Numbered from the stretch's first letter, positions 1 to 7,934 are shown. The stretch is 64,000 nucleotides of DNA from CAZSSH01 sp964609825 (GCA_964609825.1 CAZSSH010000004.1:434001-498000), one strand, 5' to 3'. Notes: generated from the letters alone by a model not told the origin. A program made the numbers and translations.

Positions 1-351
1 GTATATCTGGCCGACTGGCGCGGCGTGATTGAGCTCGCCGACGAAATCACACTCAAGGATTATTATTTCAATGATTACCGGCCGGACAAATCGCAAAAAA
101 TGAAAGCGTATGCCAATTTGCTCGGAAAACCGGTCTGGGTGCATTGTTACATCGCCCAGGGCAAGGAGCTCAACGACCGCTTTATCGGCCAAATCAATGC
201 CGACCCGGCGGTCGGAGGGGTGCTCCTCTACGAGGTGGCCAACGCCAACCGCAACGAGGTTAACTCCGGCTTAATTGAGCAATACGGCGACGTCACTTTG
301 GTCGAGCCCGCGACCTCAACCTTGCGCCAAATATTGCAAAAATATTGCTGA
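1..351 (+). CDS. C-terminal part of an unrecognised protein, 5' end outside window
   Basis: The frame is open from base 1 (beginning VYLADWRG) and ends at the TGA at 349-351, so this is the last ~116 residues of a longer protein. The visible part has short hydrophobic strands alternating with helices (KPVWVHCYIAQG, then VGGVLLYEVANANRN, then a C-terminal stretch with DVTLVEP). This is compatible with the last strands of a TIM-barrel glycosidase-like protein, and the genomic neighbourhood is rich in those, but no catalytic motif is visible. A methionine-like GTG at 25 exists but has no ribosome binding site, and the frame stays open upstream of it. Function unknown. Confidence 0.6.
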   Translation, partial: VYLADWRGVIELADEITLKDYYFNDYRPDKSQKMKAYANLLGKPVWVHCYIAQGKELNDRFIGQINADPAVGGVLLYEVANANRNEVNSGLIEQYGDVTLVEPATSTLRQILQKYC

Positions 352-790
352 TATCAATAACCAATGTCTTCTCGCACGTATAGCGCGGTTAGCGCCGCGA
401 GCGTATGGTGAGGGTATTGCCGAACGCATGCGATGGCAACGACGGCGAGAAATCGCCGAAGCCGAACGGAGTCGAGCGAAGGCTCCACCGCCATAATGGA
501 TGCGTCAGCCATCCATGTTGAGGTGGCGTGACGGGGCAGCGCAGCATGCTCCGGCCGGCTACGGGCGGAAGTCAGTCGCGTTGCGTGGCAGGAGAATATG
601 ATCTGTACCAAGCGGCCACCTAAACGTGAGGTCGCGGGTGTTTTCCCGAGCCAAGTAACATTGGTTATGCTCTATCAGATAAATTTTCTCGCCGCCCTTC
701 CGGGCGAGTCAGTGCCAGCGGTATTAAACCCTTTTCCTGTTTCTCAATCCCCCCGCGCCCTCATTTTACTGTCGGCGCGGGGCGGGATAT
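352..790. other. Hairpin-rich intergenic stretch without a gene
   Basis: No plausible reading frame with a ribosome binding site is present on either strand. Several compact stems are seen: CGGCGA/TCGCCG closing a GAAA loop at 443-458, TGGATG/CATCCA at 497-515, and CTCGCC/GGCGAG near 694-715. I could not match the stretch to RNase P RNA, tmRNA, SRP RNA, 6S RNA or a riboswitch family I know. It may hold an unrecognised structured RNA or a dispersed intergenic repeat. Confidence 0.4.
751..782 (-). terminator. GC-rich hairpin just downstream of the fucosidase gene
   Basis: CCCCGCGCC (751-759) pairs perfectly with GGCGCGGGG (774-782) over a 14-base loop, about 9 bases past the fucosidase stop. 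No clear T-tract follows on the minus strand, so it could terminate weakly or protect the 3' end. Confidence 0.4.
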
Positions 791-2407
791 TTAGTGGCAG
801 ATGATCCTGAGCTCTTTGACCGCAATTGCGGCCTTGGGGTCATCGGCGACGTTTTTAAGGGAAGTCAGGCGCAAAAAGAGAACGCGGATTTCCTTGGGCA
901 GCATCACCTTGACCGGGATCGGGTTGTTGACGATGTTGGAGAATTCGCCCGCCATGGCGGTCTCGTAAGATTTGCCGTCGAGGCTGTACTCCAAACGGTA
1001 ACTTTGCGGCGTCCCGGCCGGGGCGGGGGCGTGGGGCACAAACAAGAACCCTTTGATGTCGCGCACCGATTCGAGTTGGCAAGTGACAGCGTCGTGAGTG
1101 GCGGCAGCAATCTTGATGCCGATGCTGTCGTCGTACAAGGCTTTTACCGGATCGACCGCGGACTTTTTCAGCAATTCGGCAGGCGCAAGATAGGTTTTAA
1201 GTTTGGCCGTCGGGGCGGCGGATTCCAGAGTGACTGTTTGGGCGTTGACGGTGGCATCGAGGCGGAGTAAGCGCTTGCGGCCGATGCGTTCGCCTTGGGC
1301 GATGACTTTGCCGTCAGCCTTGACCGCAAACGGGCTCTCGGTTTCGTCGCCGTCCTCGGTCAGCTCAATGACGTTAAACGTCTTAGCGTCGGGTTGGGCA
1401 AAAATGGCGTCAAGCGCCGCCTTAAATTCTTTGAGTCTCGCCACATCATTGGCGTGAACTTGACCGGTGCGGTCGGGGGCGATCCCCCAGTTGAGAAACG
1501 CGTTGTTGCCGACGCTGTTAAAATAAATCTCCAGCATCTCGGGCAAGGTTTTAACAAAATCGTTTTCGTTGGCATGATAAAACCAGCCGGGCCGTAGCGG
1601 CACGTCGCATTCGGCGGGCATCCAGTATTTGCCGCCGGGGGTCCCTTTGGTTCCGAGTTGCCAGCGGACGCAGCCGGGGGAAACGTCGTGATTGCTCTCA
1701 TTCGGCATGGGGGTATATTTTGCGCTTGCGTCCAAGGCGGCGAAGCCTTTCTCGTTGCCGACCCAGCGCAAATCCGGGCCGACGTCGCTGAAAATAGCGG
1801 CTTGGGGCTGTAGATCACGGGCGATCTGCCAGGTGTTGCGCCAATCGTAGTAGGTGGCATGGTCGATTTTGCGCACTTCGCGTTTGCCGCCATAGTAGCC
1901 GTCGCCGCCGTTGGCGCCGTCAAACCATACTTCATAGCCGGAGCCGTAATTGGTTAACACTTCGCGCAGTTGGGCGCGGTAGACCTCCAGATAAGCGGGA
2001 TTGCCGTACTCGGCATGGTTGCGGTCCCACGGCGACACATAAAAGCCGACTTTGAGGCCGTGACGGCGGCAGCTCTCGACCATCTCTTTGACGTAATCGC
2101 CCTTGCCGTTGCGCCACGGCGAGGCGCTGATGTTAAAGGGCGTGGTCTTGCTCGGCCAGAGGCAAAAGCCGTCGTGATGCTTGCAGACAATCACCAAGCC
2201 GGTGAGTCCGCCCGCCTTGCAGCTTTGGACAATCTGGTCGGCGTCGAAATTGCTCGGGTTAAAAATCGCGGGCGACTCGTCGCCGTAACCCCACTCGCGG
2301 TCAGTGAAAGTATTGAGGCTAAAGTGGAGAATGCCGTAAATCTCCGGGTGGCCGGTCATGCGCGAGTGCGGTTGCGGCCCTTGGTTGAAGTGCTCCAAAA
2401 TTGACAT
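791..2407 (-). CDS. Alpha-L-fucosidase, GH29 family
   Basis: A 538-residue glycoside hydrolase expected to release terminal alpha-L-fucose from glycans. The N-terminal TIM barrel carries the GH29 signatures GLVIVCKHHDGFCLWPS and YEVWFDGANGG; Asp163 in WFDG is the expected nucleophile. After about residue 330 a beta-rich part typical of the family C-terminus follows. No signal peptide is visible, so it may act in the cytoplasm on imported oligosaccharides. I chose the ATG at 2405-2407 because AAAGGA lies 7 bases upstream; the frame extends 15 codons further without a site. It is transcribed alone, divergent from the GH172 gene, from a region holding the inverted repeat GTGATAT...ATATCAC. Confidence 0.88.
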   Translation of the reverse strand: MSILEHFNQGPQPHSRMTGHPEIYGILHFSLNTFTDREWGYGDESPAIFNPSNFDADQIVQSCKAGGLTGLVIVCKHHDGFCLWPSKTTPFNISASPWRNGKGDYVKEMVESCRRHGLKVGFYVSPWDRNHAEYGNPAYLEVYRAQLREVLTNYGSGYEVWFDGANGGDGYYGGKREVRKIDHATYYDWRNTWQIARDLQPQAAIFSDVGPDLRWVGNEKGFAALDASAKYTPMPNESNHDVSPGCVRWQLGTKGTPGGKYWMPAECDVPLRPGWFYHANENDFVKTLPEMLEIYFNSVGNNAFLNWGIAPDRTGQVHANDVARLKEFKAALDAIFAQPDAKTFNVIELTEDGDETESPFAVKADGKVIAQGERIGRKRLLRLDATVNAQTVTLESAAPTAKLKTYLAPAELLKKSAVDPVKALYDDSIGIKIAAATHDAVTCQLESVRDIKGFLFVPHAPAPAGTPQSYRLEYSLDGKSYETAMAGEFSNIVNNPIPVKVMLPKEIRVLFLRLTSLKNVADDPKAAIAVKELRIICH

Positions 2408-2430
2408 GATGAATCCTTTTGTGACATAAA

Positions 2431-2460
2431 GTGATATTGCTGATATCATCAATATATCAC
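2431..2460 (-). promoter_or_regulatory. Fucosidase promoter and inverted-repeat operator candidate
   Basis: Read on the minus strand there is an extended -10 element TGATATATT (2451-2459) with no good -35. The same stretch contains GTGATAT (2431-2437) and its exact inverse ATATCAC (2454-2460), with GATATC between them. A repressor bound here would cover the -10 element and the start of transcription. Confidence 0.45.
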
Positions 2461-2481
2461 ACTTTTACGCAAATTCCAGTC

Positions 2482-2624
2482 TTAAATTGGCGGCATTGCA
2501 CAAATCAATTGGGCTCCTCCGGGGGCTTCGACGGTAATTTTGCGCGTCGCCGCCGGGATGAGGACGCGGTCACAGGCTTGAAAAGCGTGCTTGGGTCGTC
2601 ATTGACGATTATTTCTTTGGCTGA
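2482..2624 (-). pseudogene. Decayed C-terminal remnant, cupin/ManA-like
   Basis: On the minus strand, codons up to the TAA at 2482-2484 read CDRVLIPAATRKITVEAPGG followed by AQLICAMPPI. This resembles the C-terminal beta-barrel of class I mannose-6-phosphate isomerases (GDxVLIPA followed by beta strands). In a neighbouring frame just upstream, EIIVNDDPSTLF appears to be the preceding strand, so one frameshift separates the halves. In-frame TGA codons close both pieces and there is no start or ribosome binding site. I read it as the relic of a deleted sugar-isomerase-like gene; the identification is tentative because only about 45 codons survive. Confidence 0.4.
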
Positions 2625-2671
2625 TCATAGTTTTTGCCCAAAAAATCATAAGATTTGCCAAATTATTTTGC

Positions 2672-2700
2672 TTGATAAATTCTGCTTTCCCGGTTATTTT
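2672..2700 (+). promoter_or_regulatory. Promoter of the GH172 gene
   Basis: TTGATA (2672-2677), a 17-base spacer and TATTTT (2695-2700) fit a sigma-70 promoter. Transcription would begin about 30 bases before the ATG at 2737. Confidence 0.6.
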
Positions 2701-2736
2701 ACGTTAGAATTGCCAAAAAGCAACCGGGAGAAAATC

Positions 2737-3834
2737 ATGCACAATTTTTTATCGTCAATCACCAAGTTGTCCAAAGCCAAATCCCGGTCGATCTCGGCCG
2801 AAAACGTTTACGGCGAGCCGGGCCGGGGCGGCATGGCCGAGGTCTCCGACACGCCGCAGCCGGAAGTTGTCAAAATCGGTCAGGGTTGGTGGAACAACGA
2901 AAACGCCCGTGAGCTCGGGCAAACATGGAAAGTACGGCCCGCCATCGGCTTGGCCGCTAAAACCGTCACCACCATTATGGATGTGGACGGCCCCGGCTGC
3001 ATCAAACACATCTGGATGACTGTCGATGTGCGCAAATGCTCCAGCAAACGCTGGTTGATTTTAAGAATGTACTGGGATGATGAAACCACTCCCAGCGTCG
3101 AGGTGCCGCTAGGGGATTTCTTTTGTTATGCCGAAAAGCACGAGGCGGAGGTGCGCGCAATCCCGATCAATGTCAACTCCGACGGCGGGCTCAACTGTTA
3201 TTTTCCGATGCCGTTTCGCAAGCATGCCCGAATCACGGTCGAAAATCTGGCGGAGGATGAGCTTTATCCGACGCTGTTTTATGCCGTCAACTACACCTTG
3301 GAGGACATCGGCGACGATGACGCCTATTTTCACTCCTCGTTTCGCCGCTCCAATCCGCTGCTCCTGGGCGAGGACTTTGTGATCGCAGACAACATTCGCG
3401 GGCAGGGGCACTTTGTCGGCTGCTATATGACCTGGCAGCAGAACAATGCCGGGTGGTGGGGCGAGGGCGAGATCAAAATGTTTATGGACGGCGACGACGA
3501 GTTTCCGACCATTTGCGGGACGGGGACCGAGGATTATTTCGGCGGCGCCTGGTGTTTCCGCAAGGGGCTCTACACGGCGCCGTTTCTCGGGTATGTCAAA
3601 GGAGAAACCGACGGCAAACCGGGGACGCGTCACGCTTTGTACCGTTTTCACTTGCCTGATCCGGTGTATTTCGCCGAGTCGCTGCGCGTCACCATGCAGG
3701 CGATCGGCTGGCGGAGCGAGAGAAGATATCTGCCGTTGCAGGATGATATTTCGGCGGTGGCGTATTGGTATCAGCGTGAGCCGCATGTCCCGCTGCGCCC
3801 GTTACCCGACCGTAATTATCTGGAGGTCATTTGA
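2737..3834 (+). CDS. DUF2961 / GH172-type glycoside hydrolase
   Basis: A 365-residue protein of the DUF2961 family, now GH172, whose characterised members act on alpha-D-fructofuranosides and related arabinofuranosides. Family marks are GRGGMAEVSDTPQ-type N-terminal sequence, GPGCIKHIWMT, and the conserved GTGTEDYFGG around residues 262-270, where Glu265 is a likely catalytic residue. No signal peptide is visible. The ATG at 2737 is preceded by GGGAG and the promoter at 2672-2700; the open frame upstream of it has no start signal. It lies next to a fucosidase and an esterase, suggesting glycan degradation. The exact substrate cannot be read from the sequence. Confidence 0.85.
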   Translation: MHNFLSSITKLSKAKSRSISAENVYGEPGRGGMAEVSDTPQPEVVKIGQGWWNNENARELGQTWKVRPAIGLAAKTVTTIMDVDGPGCIKHIWMTVDVRKCSSKRWLILRMYWDDETTPSVEVPLGDFFCYAEKHEAEVRAIPINVNSDGGLNCYFPMPFRKHARITVENLAEDELYPTLFYAVNYTLEDIGDDDAYFHSSFRRSNPLLLGEDFVIADNIRGQGHFVGCYMTWQQNNAGWWGEGEIKMFMDGDDEFPTICGTGTEDYFGGAWCFRKGLYTAPFLGYVKGETDGKPGTRHALYRFHLPDPVYFAESLRVTMQAIGWRSERRYLPLQDDISAVAYWYQREPHVPLRPLPDRNYLEVI

Positions 3835-3859
3835 TTTTGTGCTTCTCCCGGTGTATATT
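3831..3859 (+). promoter_or_regulatory. Promoter of the esterase-waaP pair
   Basis: TTGATT (3831-3836), 17 bases, then TATATT (3854-3859). The -35 overlaps the end of the GH172 gene. The GGTG before the -10 also precedes TATATT in the pckG promoter and TAATTT in the purL promoter. Confidence 0.65.
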
Positions 3860-3895
3860 AAAATTGATGAAATCATTTACACCGGGGGAACGAGG

Positions 3896-4636
3896 ATGAA
3901 ACGCGATATTGATTGGCTCAAACAGTGCTGCTGGACCAATATGGATCGGCTGCAAGGGCCGGTGCGCGGGGTGGTTTTGACTTTTCACGGGCTCAACGGC
4001 GGAATTCATGCTCCCGATATTTACTCGATGCAGGAGTTGGCGTGGACCGAGGCGGGGGCTTTGGTTGTCTACCCTTATTACGGGCCGTGGTCGTGGATGA
4101 ACCGCAGTGCGCGCCTGTTTGTCGATGAGCTCATTGCGACATTGTATCAGGTTTACGGCTTTGACGACTCGCTGCCGCTTATTTCCACGGGCGGCAGCAT
4201 GGGCGGGTGCTCCGCTTTGCTTTACTGCCGCTACGGGGCAAAAAAGCCGGTGGCGGCCTATGCTTTGTACCCGGTCTGTGATACTGCGTACCACTACAAC
4301 GAAAGGCCCGATTTGCCGTCCAGCATGAATCACTCCTTTTACGGTTACCCGGGGACTTTGGCGGAGTGCTTGCGTGAGCAATCACCCTTGGCGCAAGTGG
4401 TCGCCATGCCGGATATCCCCTATCTGATCATCCACGGCGACAACGACAAGGCGGTCAACAAAGTGCATCACTCTGATTGCTTTGTCGCGGCCATGCACGC
4501 CGCCGGCCGTAAGGTTGAGTATATGGAGATTGCCGGGATGGGCCACGGGAGCAATATCCCGGTCGCCGTCCACAACCGCAGCACCGATTTTGTCAATTCG
4601 TTTTTGAAACCGCAACTGCCGAAAGCAAATAATTGA
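3896..4636 (+). CDS. Alpha/beta hydrolase, esterase or peptidase-like
   Basis: A 246-residue alpha/beta hydrolase. The nucleophile elbow is GGSMGG with Ser101, the acid is in HGDNDKAVN and the histidine in GMGHGSN, giving a complete Ser-Asp-His triad. The oxyanion strand is VVLTFHGLNGG near the N-terminus. No signal peptide or membrane helix is seen, so it is probably cytoplasmic. Length and motif order resemble acetyl-xylan-esterase-like or prolyl-oligopeptidase-like hydrolases, but the substrate is not evident. The ATG at 3896 follows GGGGGAACGAGG. Its stop overlaps the waaP start by one base (TGATG), so the two are translationally coupled. Confidence 0.8.
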   Translation: MKRDIDWLKQCCWTNMDRLQGPVRGVVLTFHGLNGGIHAPDIYSMQELAWTEAGALVVYPYYGPWSWMNRSARLFVDELIATLYQVYGFDDSLPLISTGGSMGGCSALLYCRYGAKKPVAAYALYPVCDTAYHYNERPDLPSSMNHSFYGYPGTLAECLREQSPLAQVVAMPDIPYLIIHGDNDKAVNKVHHSDCFVAAMHAAGRKVEYMEIAGMGHGSNIPVAVHNRSTDFVNSFLKPQLPKANN

Positions 4637-5412
4637 TGAGCTATTGTTTGGAGTTAAATGAGTATTTTGCGCAAAAGTGGCGCAATCTTGATCCCTTTGA
4701 GGAAGCCCAAAAAATTGAGGGGCAAGTCTTTCGCAAGGTCAAAAACCGCCGCACGCTGCGCTTTGAGGAAAACGGCCAAACGTATTTCATCAAATTTCAC
4801 AACGGCGTCGGCTGGCGCGAAATTTTCAAAAACTACTCGATGTTAAAGTACCCCGTATTGGGCGCCAACAACGAGTACCATGCGATCAGATTGCTGGAAA
4901 AGCTTAAGATCAAAACCATGACTCCGTGCGCTTACGGGATGCGCAATTTTAACATTGCCAAGCGCCAATCGTTCTTGATCACCGAGGCCCTGACGGGGAT
5001 GATCAGCTTAAAAAATCTTTGCCTCAAGTGGCCGCAAGAGCCGCCGGTATTTGCCCAAAAGCTTTATTTGCTTAAAAAAATGGCGCATATCGTTGGCACG
5101 ATGCACCGCAACGGGCTCAATCACCGCGATTGTTATATTTGCCACTTTTTGCTGGCTCCCGATGATGAAATTTATGTCATCGATCTGCATCGGGCGGAAA
5201 TCCGTAAAAAAGTCCCTTACCGTTATCTGGTAAAGGACGTGGCCGGGCTTTATTTCTCGGCGATGGACATCGGTTTGACGCGGTATGACCTGTTGCGCTT
5301 TGTTAAAGCATATTCGCTCAAAAGTCTGCGTGAGGCCGATTGGCGGTTTTGGCGCGATGTCGAGCGCACCGCCATTGCGTTATACAAACGGCAGCAGCGC
5401 AAAGAAAAGTAA
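4636..5412 (+). CDS. waaP: Lipopolysaccharide core heptose kinase (WaaP family)
   Basis: A 258-residue kinase-like protein that should phosphorylate the inner-core heptose of lipopolysaccharide at the inner membrane, using ATP. Nearly the whole protein follows the WaaP/RfaP pattern: RRTLRFEENGQTYFIKFH, GVGWREIFKNY, PVLGANNEYHAI, TMTPCAYGMRN, and the catalytic loop HRDCYICHFLL with Asp165. IYVIDLHRAE supplies the metal-binding Asp. The first codon could be the TTG at 4633, but the ATG at 4636 overlaps the upstream TGA and is preferred. It is separated from other LPS genes; its partner is a small hydrolase. Its TAA touches the stop of the convergent Stealth-like gene. Confidence 0.9.
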   Translation: MSYCLELNEYFAQKWRNLDPFEEAQKIEGQVFRKVKNRRTLRFEENGQTYFIKFHNGVGWREIFKNYSMLKYPVLGANNEYHAIRLLEKLKIKTMTPCAYGMRNFNIAKRQSFLITEALTGMISLKNLCLKWPQEPPVFAQKLYLLKKMAHIVGTMHRNGLNHRDCYICHFLLAPDDEIYVIDLHRAEIRKKVPYRYLVKDVAGLYFSAMDIGLTRYDLLRFVKAYSLKSLREADWRFWRDVERTAIALYKRQQRKEK

Positions 5413-6561
5413 TTATATTTCGTAACTCGACTTGTCGGGAAAGCGCCGCCGCAACTCATCGCCCACCCCCGAGCGAAATCCGGCATCATTAAAGCCGATA
5501 AAAAGTTTGCCGTCCATTTTGGCGCAGTCGACGTTGTGATTTTCAAACGTGGCCTTGACTTGCTGCATCAAGACGCTCTCGGCGGGCGGATAAACGTTGA
5601 GGTACAATGAGATGTAGCACAACCCGGCTCTGGCGTAAAAATCAAATTCCCGGTCAAGTGCCAGATACTTGCTTTTTTGAAACCTTACCGGCGTATGCGC
5701 CTCGTAGTTGGTGGTCGGGTAATGCCGCTCCTTTAAAATCTCGCCGGTATCGCGCACCGATTTGTGCCAGACTTTGGCGTCGGGTGCGTTGGAAAACGTG
5801 AGGAGATTGTCGCGCCGGTACACCACCGGGAGTCTGTCCGCCGCCAGCGGCTGCAAGAGGACATTGTCGTCGGCCCAAAAGATGACATTTTCGGCCAAAT
5901 CCGGCGAGGCAAAGGCGGTCATCAAGGCCGCGTGGATATTCATTTGCTTGCGTTTGTATTTGTCTTGGCTCCGGATCACTTGAAGCTTTTGAAATCCCTC
6001 GGGCGGCTGTGACGTCACGACAAAAATATGACGGTACCCGGACAAGTTTTTTTCGATCGAGCGCAACGCGGTTTTGAGCTCCTGATTGTCCGCTTTGGAG
6101 CCGCGGGCGTTGAGCGGGATCAGGATGTCAATCGGTTGCGCCATTGTCTGTTGGCGGCAGGCGCAGGGCGTGCCGCCGTCATCAAGGAGGAAGTTTTGCC
6201 GTGCTCCGGCAAATTCGATCAGCATGGTTCGGGCGTATTCGTCGGGGGTACCGTGATAGGCGCCGTGCTCAAAGCGTACTTTGATCTGATGGACAAAGCG
6301 GTCGATGCGCTCCAGATTGTCTGATGAAATTTCCGCTTCAAAAAGTTTGGCCGCAAAGAGTTTATCATGAAACTCCCGGATGAAATTTGCCATCTCGGGG
6401 TGGACCGCGGCCAGTCCGCCGGCGGCATGCGATAAATGGCCGGCCAGCTCGGTATGCTGCCATTGGGCGCCGTTGCCGACGCTCAGATCGGCAATCAAAG
6501 TCCGCGCTTCGGCCAAATGACGGAACACCTTGGCTATATCACGGGGTAATTGGTCGCTCAT
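5413..6561 (-). CDS. Stealth-like glycosyl- or sugar-phosphotransferase
   Basis: A 382-residue protein. Residues ~1-140 are mostly helical and unrecognised. From ~145 onward the pattern resembles the Stealth/capsule phosphotransferase fold: IDILIPLNARG, ELKTALRSIEKNLSGYRHIF, KLQVIRSQDKYKRKQMNIH and the acidic motif FWADDNVLLQPL, similar to the NDDxFL block of Stealth proteins that move hexose-1-phosphate. No signal peptide or membrane helix is seen. The ATG at 6559-6561 has AAGGAAA upstream, and that site overlaps the stop of the poly-serine gene 13 bases away, so the two form one unit. The assignment is by motif only; a GT-A glycosyltransferase is the alternative. Confidence 0.55.
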   Translation of the reverse strand: MSDQLPRDIAKVFRHLAEARTLIADLSVGNGAQWQHTELAGHLSHAAGGLAAVHPEMANFIREFHDKLFAAKLFEAEISSDNLERIDRFVHQIKVRFEHGAYHGTPDEYARTMLIEFAGARQNFLLDDGGTPCACRQQTMAQPIDILIPLNARGSKADNQELKTALRSIEKNLSGYRHIFVVTSQPPEGFQKLQVIRSQDKYKRKQMNIHAALMTAFASPDLAENVIFWADDNVLLQPLAADRLPVVYRRDNLLTFSNAPDAKVWHKSVRDTGEILKERHYPTTNYEAHTPVRFQKSKYLALDREFDFYARAGLCYISLYLNVYPPAESVLMQQVKATFENHNVDCAKMDGKLFIGFNDAGFRSGVGDELRRRFPDKSSYEI

Positions 6562-6574
6562 AAATATATTTCCT

Positions 6575-7813
6575 TTATGTGGTTTTGCAAATTTGAGCGA
6601 AATACTCAAAATTGTTGTTGAGCCAGTCGGCGGCCTGATCCTGGGTGTCAAACGGCCCGGCCACCGGGGTGATGCTTTTGCTGAAACCGGTCAAGGGCTC
6701 GTTGTTGACGCATTTTTCGGACGGCGGGGGCGGGGTGGAGGCATAGTTGCCGGTTTGGATCACCCGTCCCTGACAGTTAAGCCCATCATAAATGCGCTCG
6801 CACAAGGCATAATATTTGGTCGGGTCGACGGTTGAGGAACTTGATGACGACCCGGAAGAGGACGATCCCGAGCTCGAAGATGAGCCGGAGGATGAGGACC
6901 CGGAAGAGCTGGATGCGCCGGACGACGAACTGGAGGACGCGCTAGATGAACTGGACGAGTCGGAGTTGGAGGGATCCGATGGATCCGAGGGGTCGGAGCC
7001 AGAGGAGCTTGAGGGGCCGCTGTCGGAGCTGGAGCTGGAGCCGGAACCGGAGGAGGAACTGCCAGAGGACGATGAGCTTGAGCTTGAGCTTGAGCTTGAG
7101 CTTGACGATGACGAACTCGAGCTGGAGGACGAGCTGGAGGACGAGCTGGACGACGAGCTGGAGGAGCTTGAGTCACCGCTGCTGGAGGAGCCCGAGTCGG
7201 AGTTTTCGCCGCAAATCTGGCTCAAAAATACGGTCGGGATGCCGAATTGAATTTGCCGGATACGGCTCGTGGCCGCGCTGATATTGCAATCGGCGACGGC
7301 CAGCATCACCAGCGCTTCGCATTCCTCCGGTTGCGGCAATTCCCCGGCGATTTTGATTTCGCTTGTAAAATGGATGATGCCGAATTCGGGGTCTTCAAAT
7401 TCGTTTTGGCTGTCTTCGCCTTCCCCAGCGAGCATCTTGATGCTTAAAAAGACAATATTGCGGCCATCGGCAGCTTCGATTTTGTCTTGTGCGGAAACGC
7501 TGACAAGATACTCCGCGTGATTGATAAACGGGATATCTTTGCCCTGATCGTTTATTTCGCTGTCCGGATAAAACCGGATGACTTTGGCCATCCCGGCGGG
7601 ACTTTGACTCTGATCGGACGGGGCGGCTCCGCCATCGGCGGCGCGCAAATAACAGCCGCTATTTGCATTGGTCGCCGAAGGGTCGGTCGATATTTTAAAG
7701 AAACTGCTGTAAGAGCTTGATTGCCCGGATAAAACGTGGATCCGACAGCCGTTCGTCAGCTGCTCCACCCTGATGCCGTTACCGGCGAAAATACTGGATG
7801 TTTGATATTCCAT
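6575..7813 (-). CDS. Protein with long poly-serine tract, function unknown
   Basis: A 412-residue protein with three parts. Residues ~1-207 look globular and beta-rich (VIRFYPDSEIN, EYLVSVSAQD, EALVMLAVADC, IRQIQFGIPTVFL). Residues ~208-328 are almost pure Ser with scattered Gly, Ala, Asp and Pro, encoded by short tandem repeats. The last ~80 residues have several cysteines and an aromatic-rich end (DWLNNNFEYFAQICK). There is no signal peptide, so export is not obvious; it might be a phage-type structural or adhesin-like protein. The ATG at 7811-7813 follows AAAGGGGAATC. The Stealth-like gene immediately downstream suggests that the serine tract is glycosylated or phosphorylated by it (inference). 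Confidence 0.6.
   Translation of the reverse strand: MEYQTSSIFAGNGIRVEQLTNGCRIHVLSGQSSSYSSFFKISTDPSATNANSGCYLRAADGGAAPSDQSQSPAGMAKVIRFYPDSEINDQGKDIPFINHAEYLVSVSAQDKIEAADGRNIVFLSIKMLAGEGEDSQNEFEDPEFGIIHFTSEIKIAGELPQPEECEALVMLAVADCNISAATSRIRQIQFGIPTVFLSQICGENSDSGSSSSGDSSSSSSSSSSSSSSSSSSSSSSSSSSSSSSSSSSSSGSSSSGSGSSSSSDSGPSSSSGSDPSDPSDPSNSDSSSSSSASSSSSSGASSSSGSSSSGSSSSSGSSSSGSSSSSSTVDPTKYYALCERIYDGLNCQGRVIQTGNYASTPPPPSEKCVNNEPLTGFSKSITPVAGPFDTQDQAADWLNNNFEYFAQICKTT
7074..7103. repeat. Five tandem GAGCTT hexamers in the poly-serine region
   Basis: GAGCTT is repeated five times without interruption. On the minus strand it encodes alternating AGC and TCA serine codons. Slippage would change the serine tract length by two residues per unit without breaking the frame. 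Confidence 0.8.
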
Positions 7814-7899
7814 CAATGATTCCCCTTTGTTTTTGTGCGACTGGTGCCGCGCTTCATTTTATAAATGGCTAAAAATGTCAACTTTAACGCTCCGGCAGT

Positions 7900-7928
7900 T
7901 TGACAAAAGTGCGAATGGATGATATATT
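7900..7928 (+). promoter_or_regulatory. Strong promoter of the corA-like gene
   Basis: TTGACA (7900-7905), a 17-base spacer and TATATT (7923-7928). The -35 is a perfect consensus match. Transcription should start near 7935, some 260 bases before the coding start. Confidence 0.75.
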
Positions 7929-7934
7929 TAACTC

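Noticed and set aside
598..804. 68-codon plus-strand frame in the 352-790 gap
   Set aside because: It ends inside the 3' part of the fucosidase gene, has no ribosome site and no recognisable sequence.
6816..7250. Glu/Asp-rich 144-codon frame on the plus strand
   Set aside because: It is the complement of the serine codon repeats in the poly-serine gene (GAG/GAC against CTC/GTC); the minus-strand gene has a ribosome site and a globular N-terminus.
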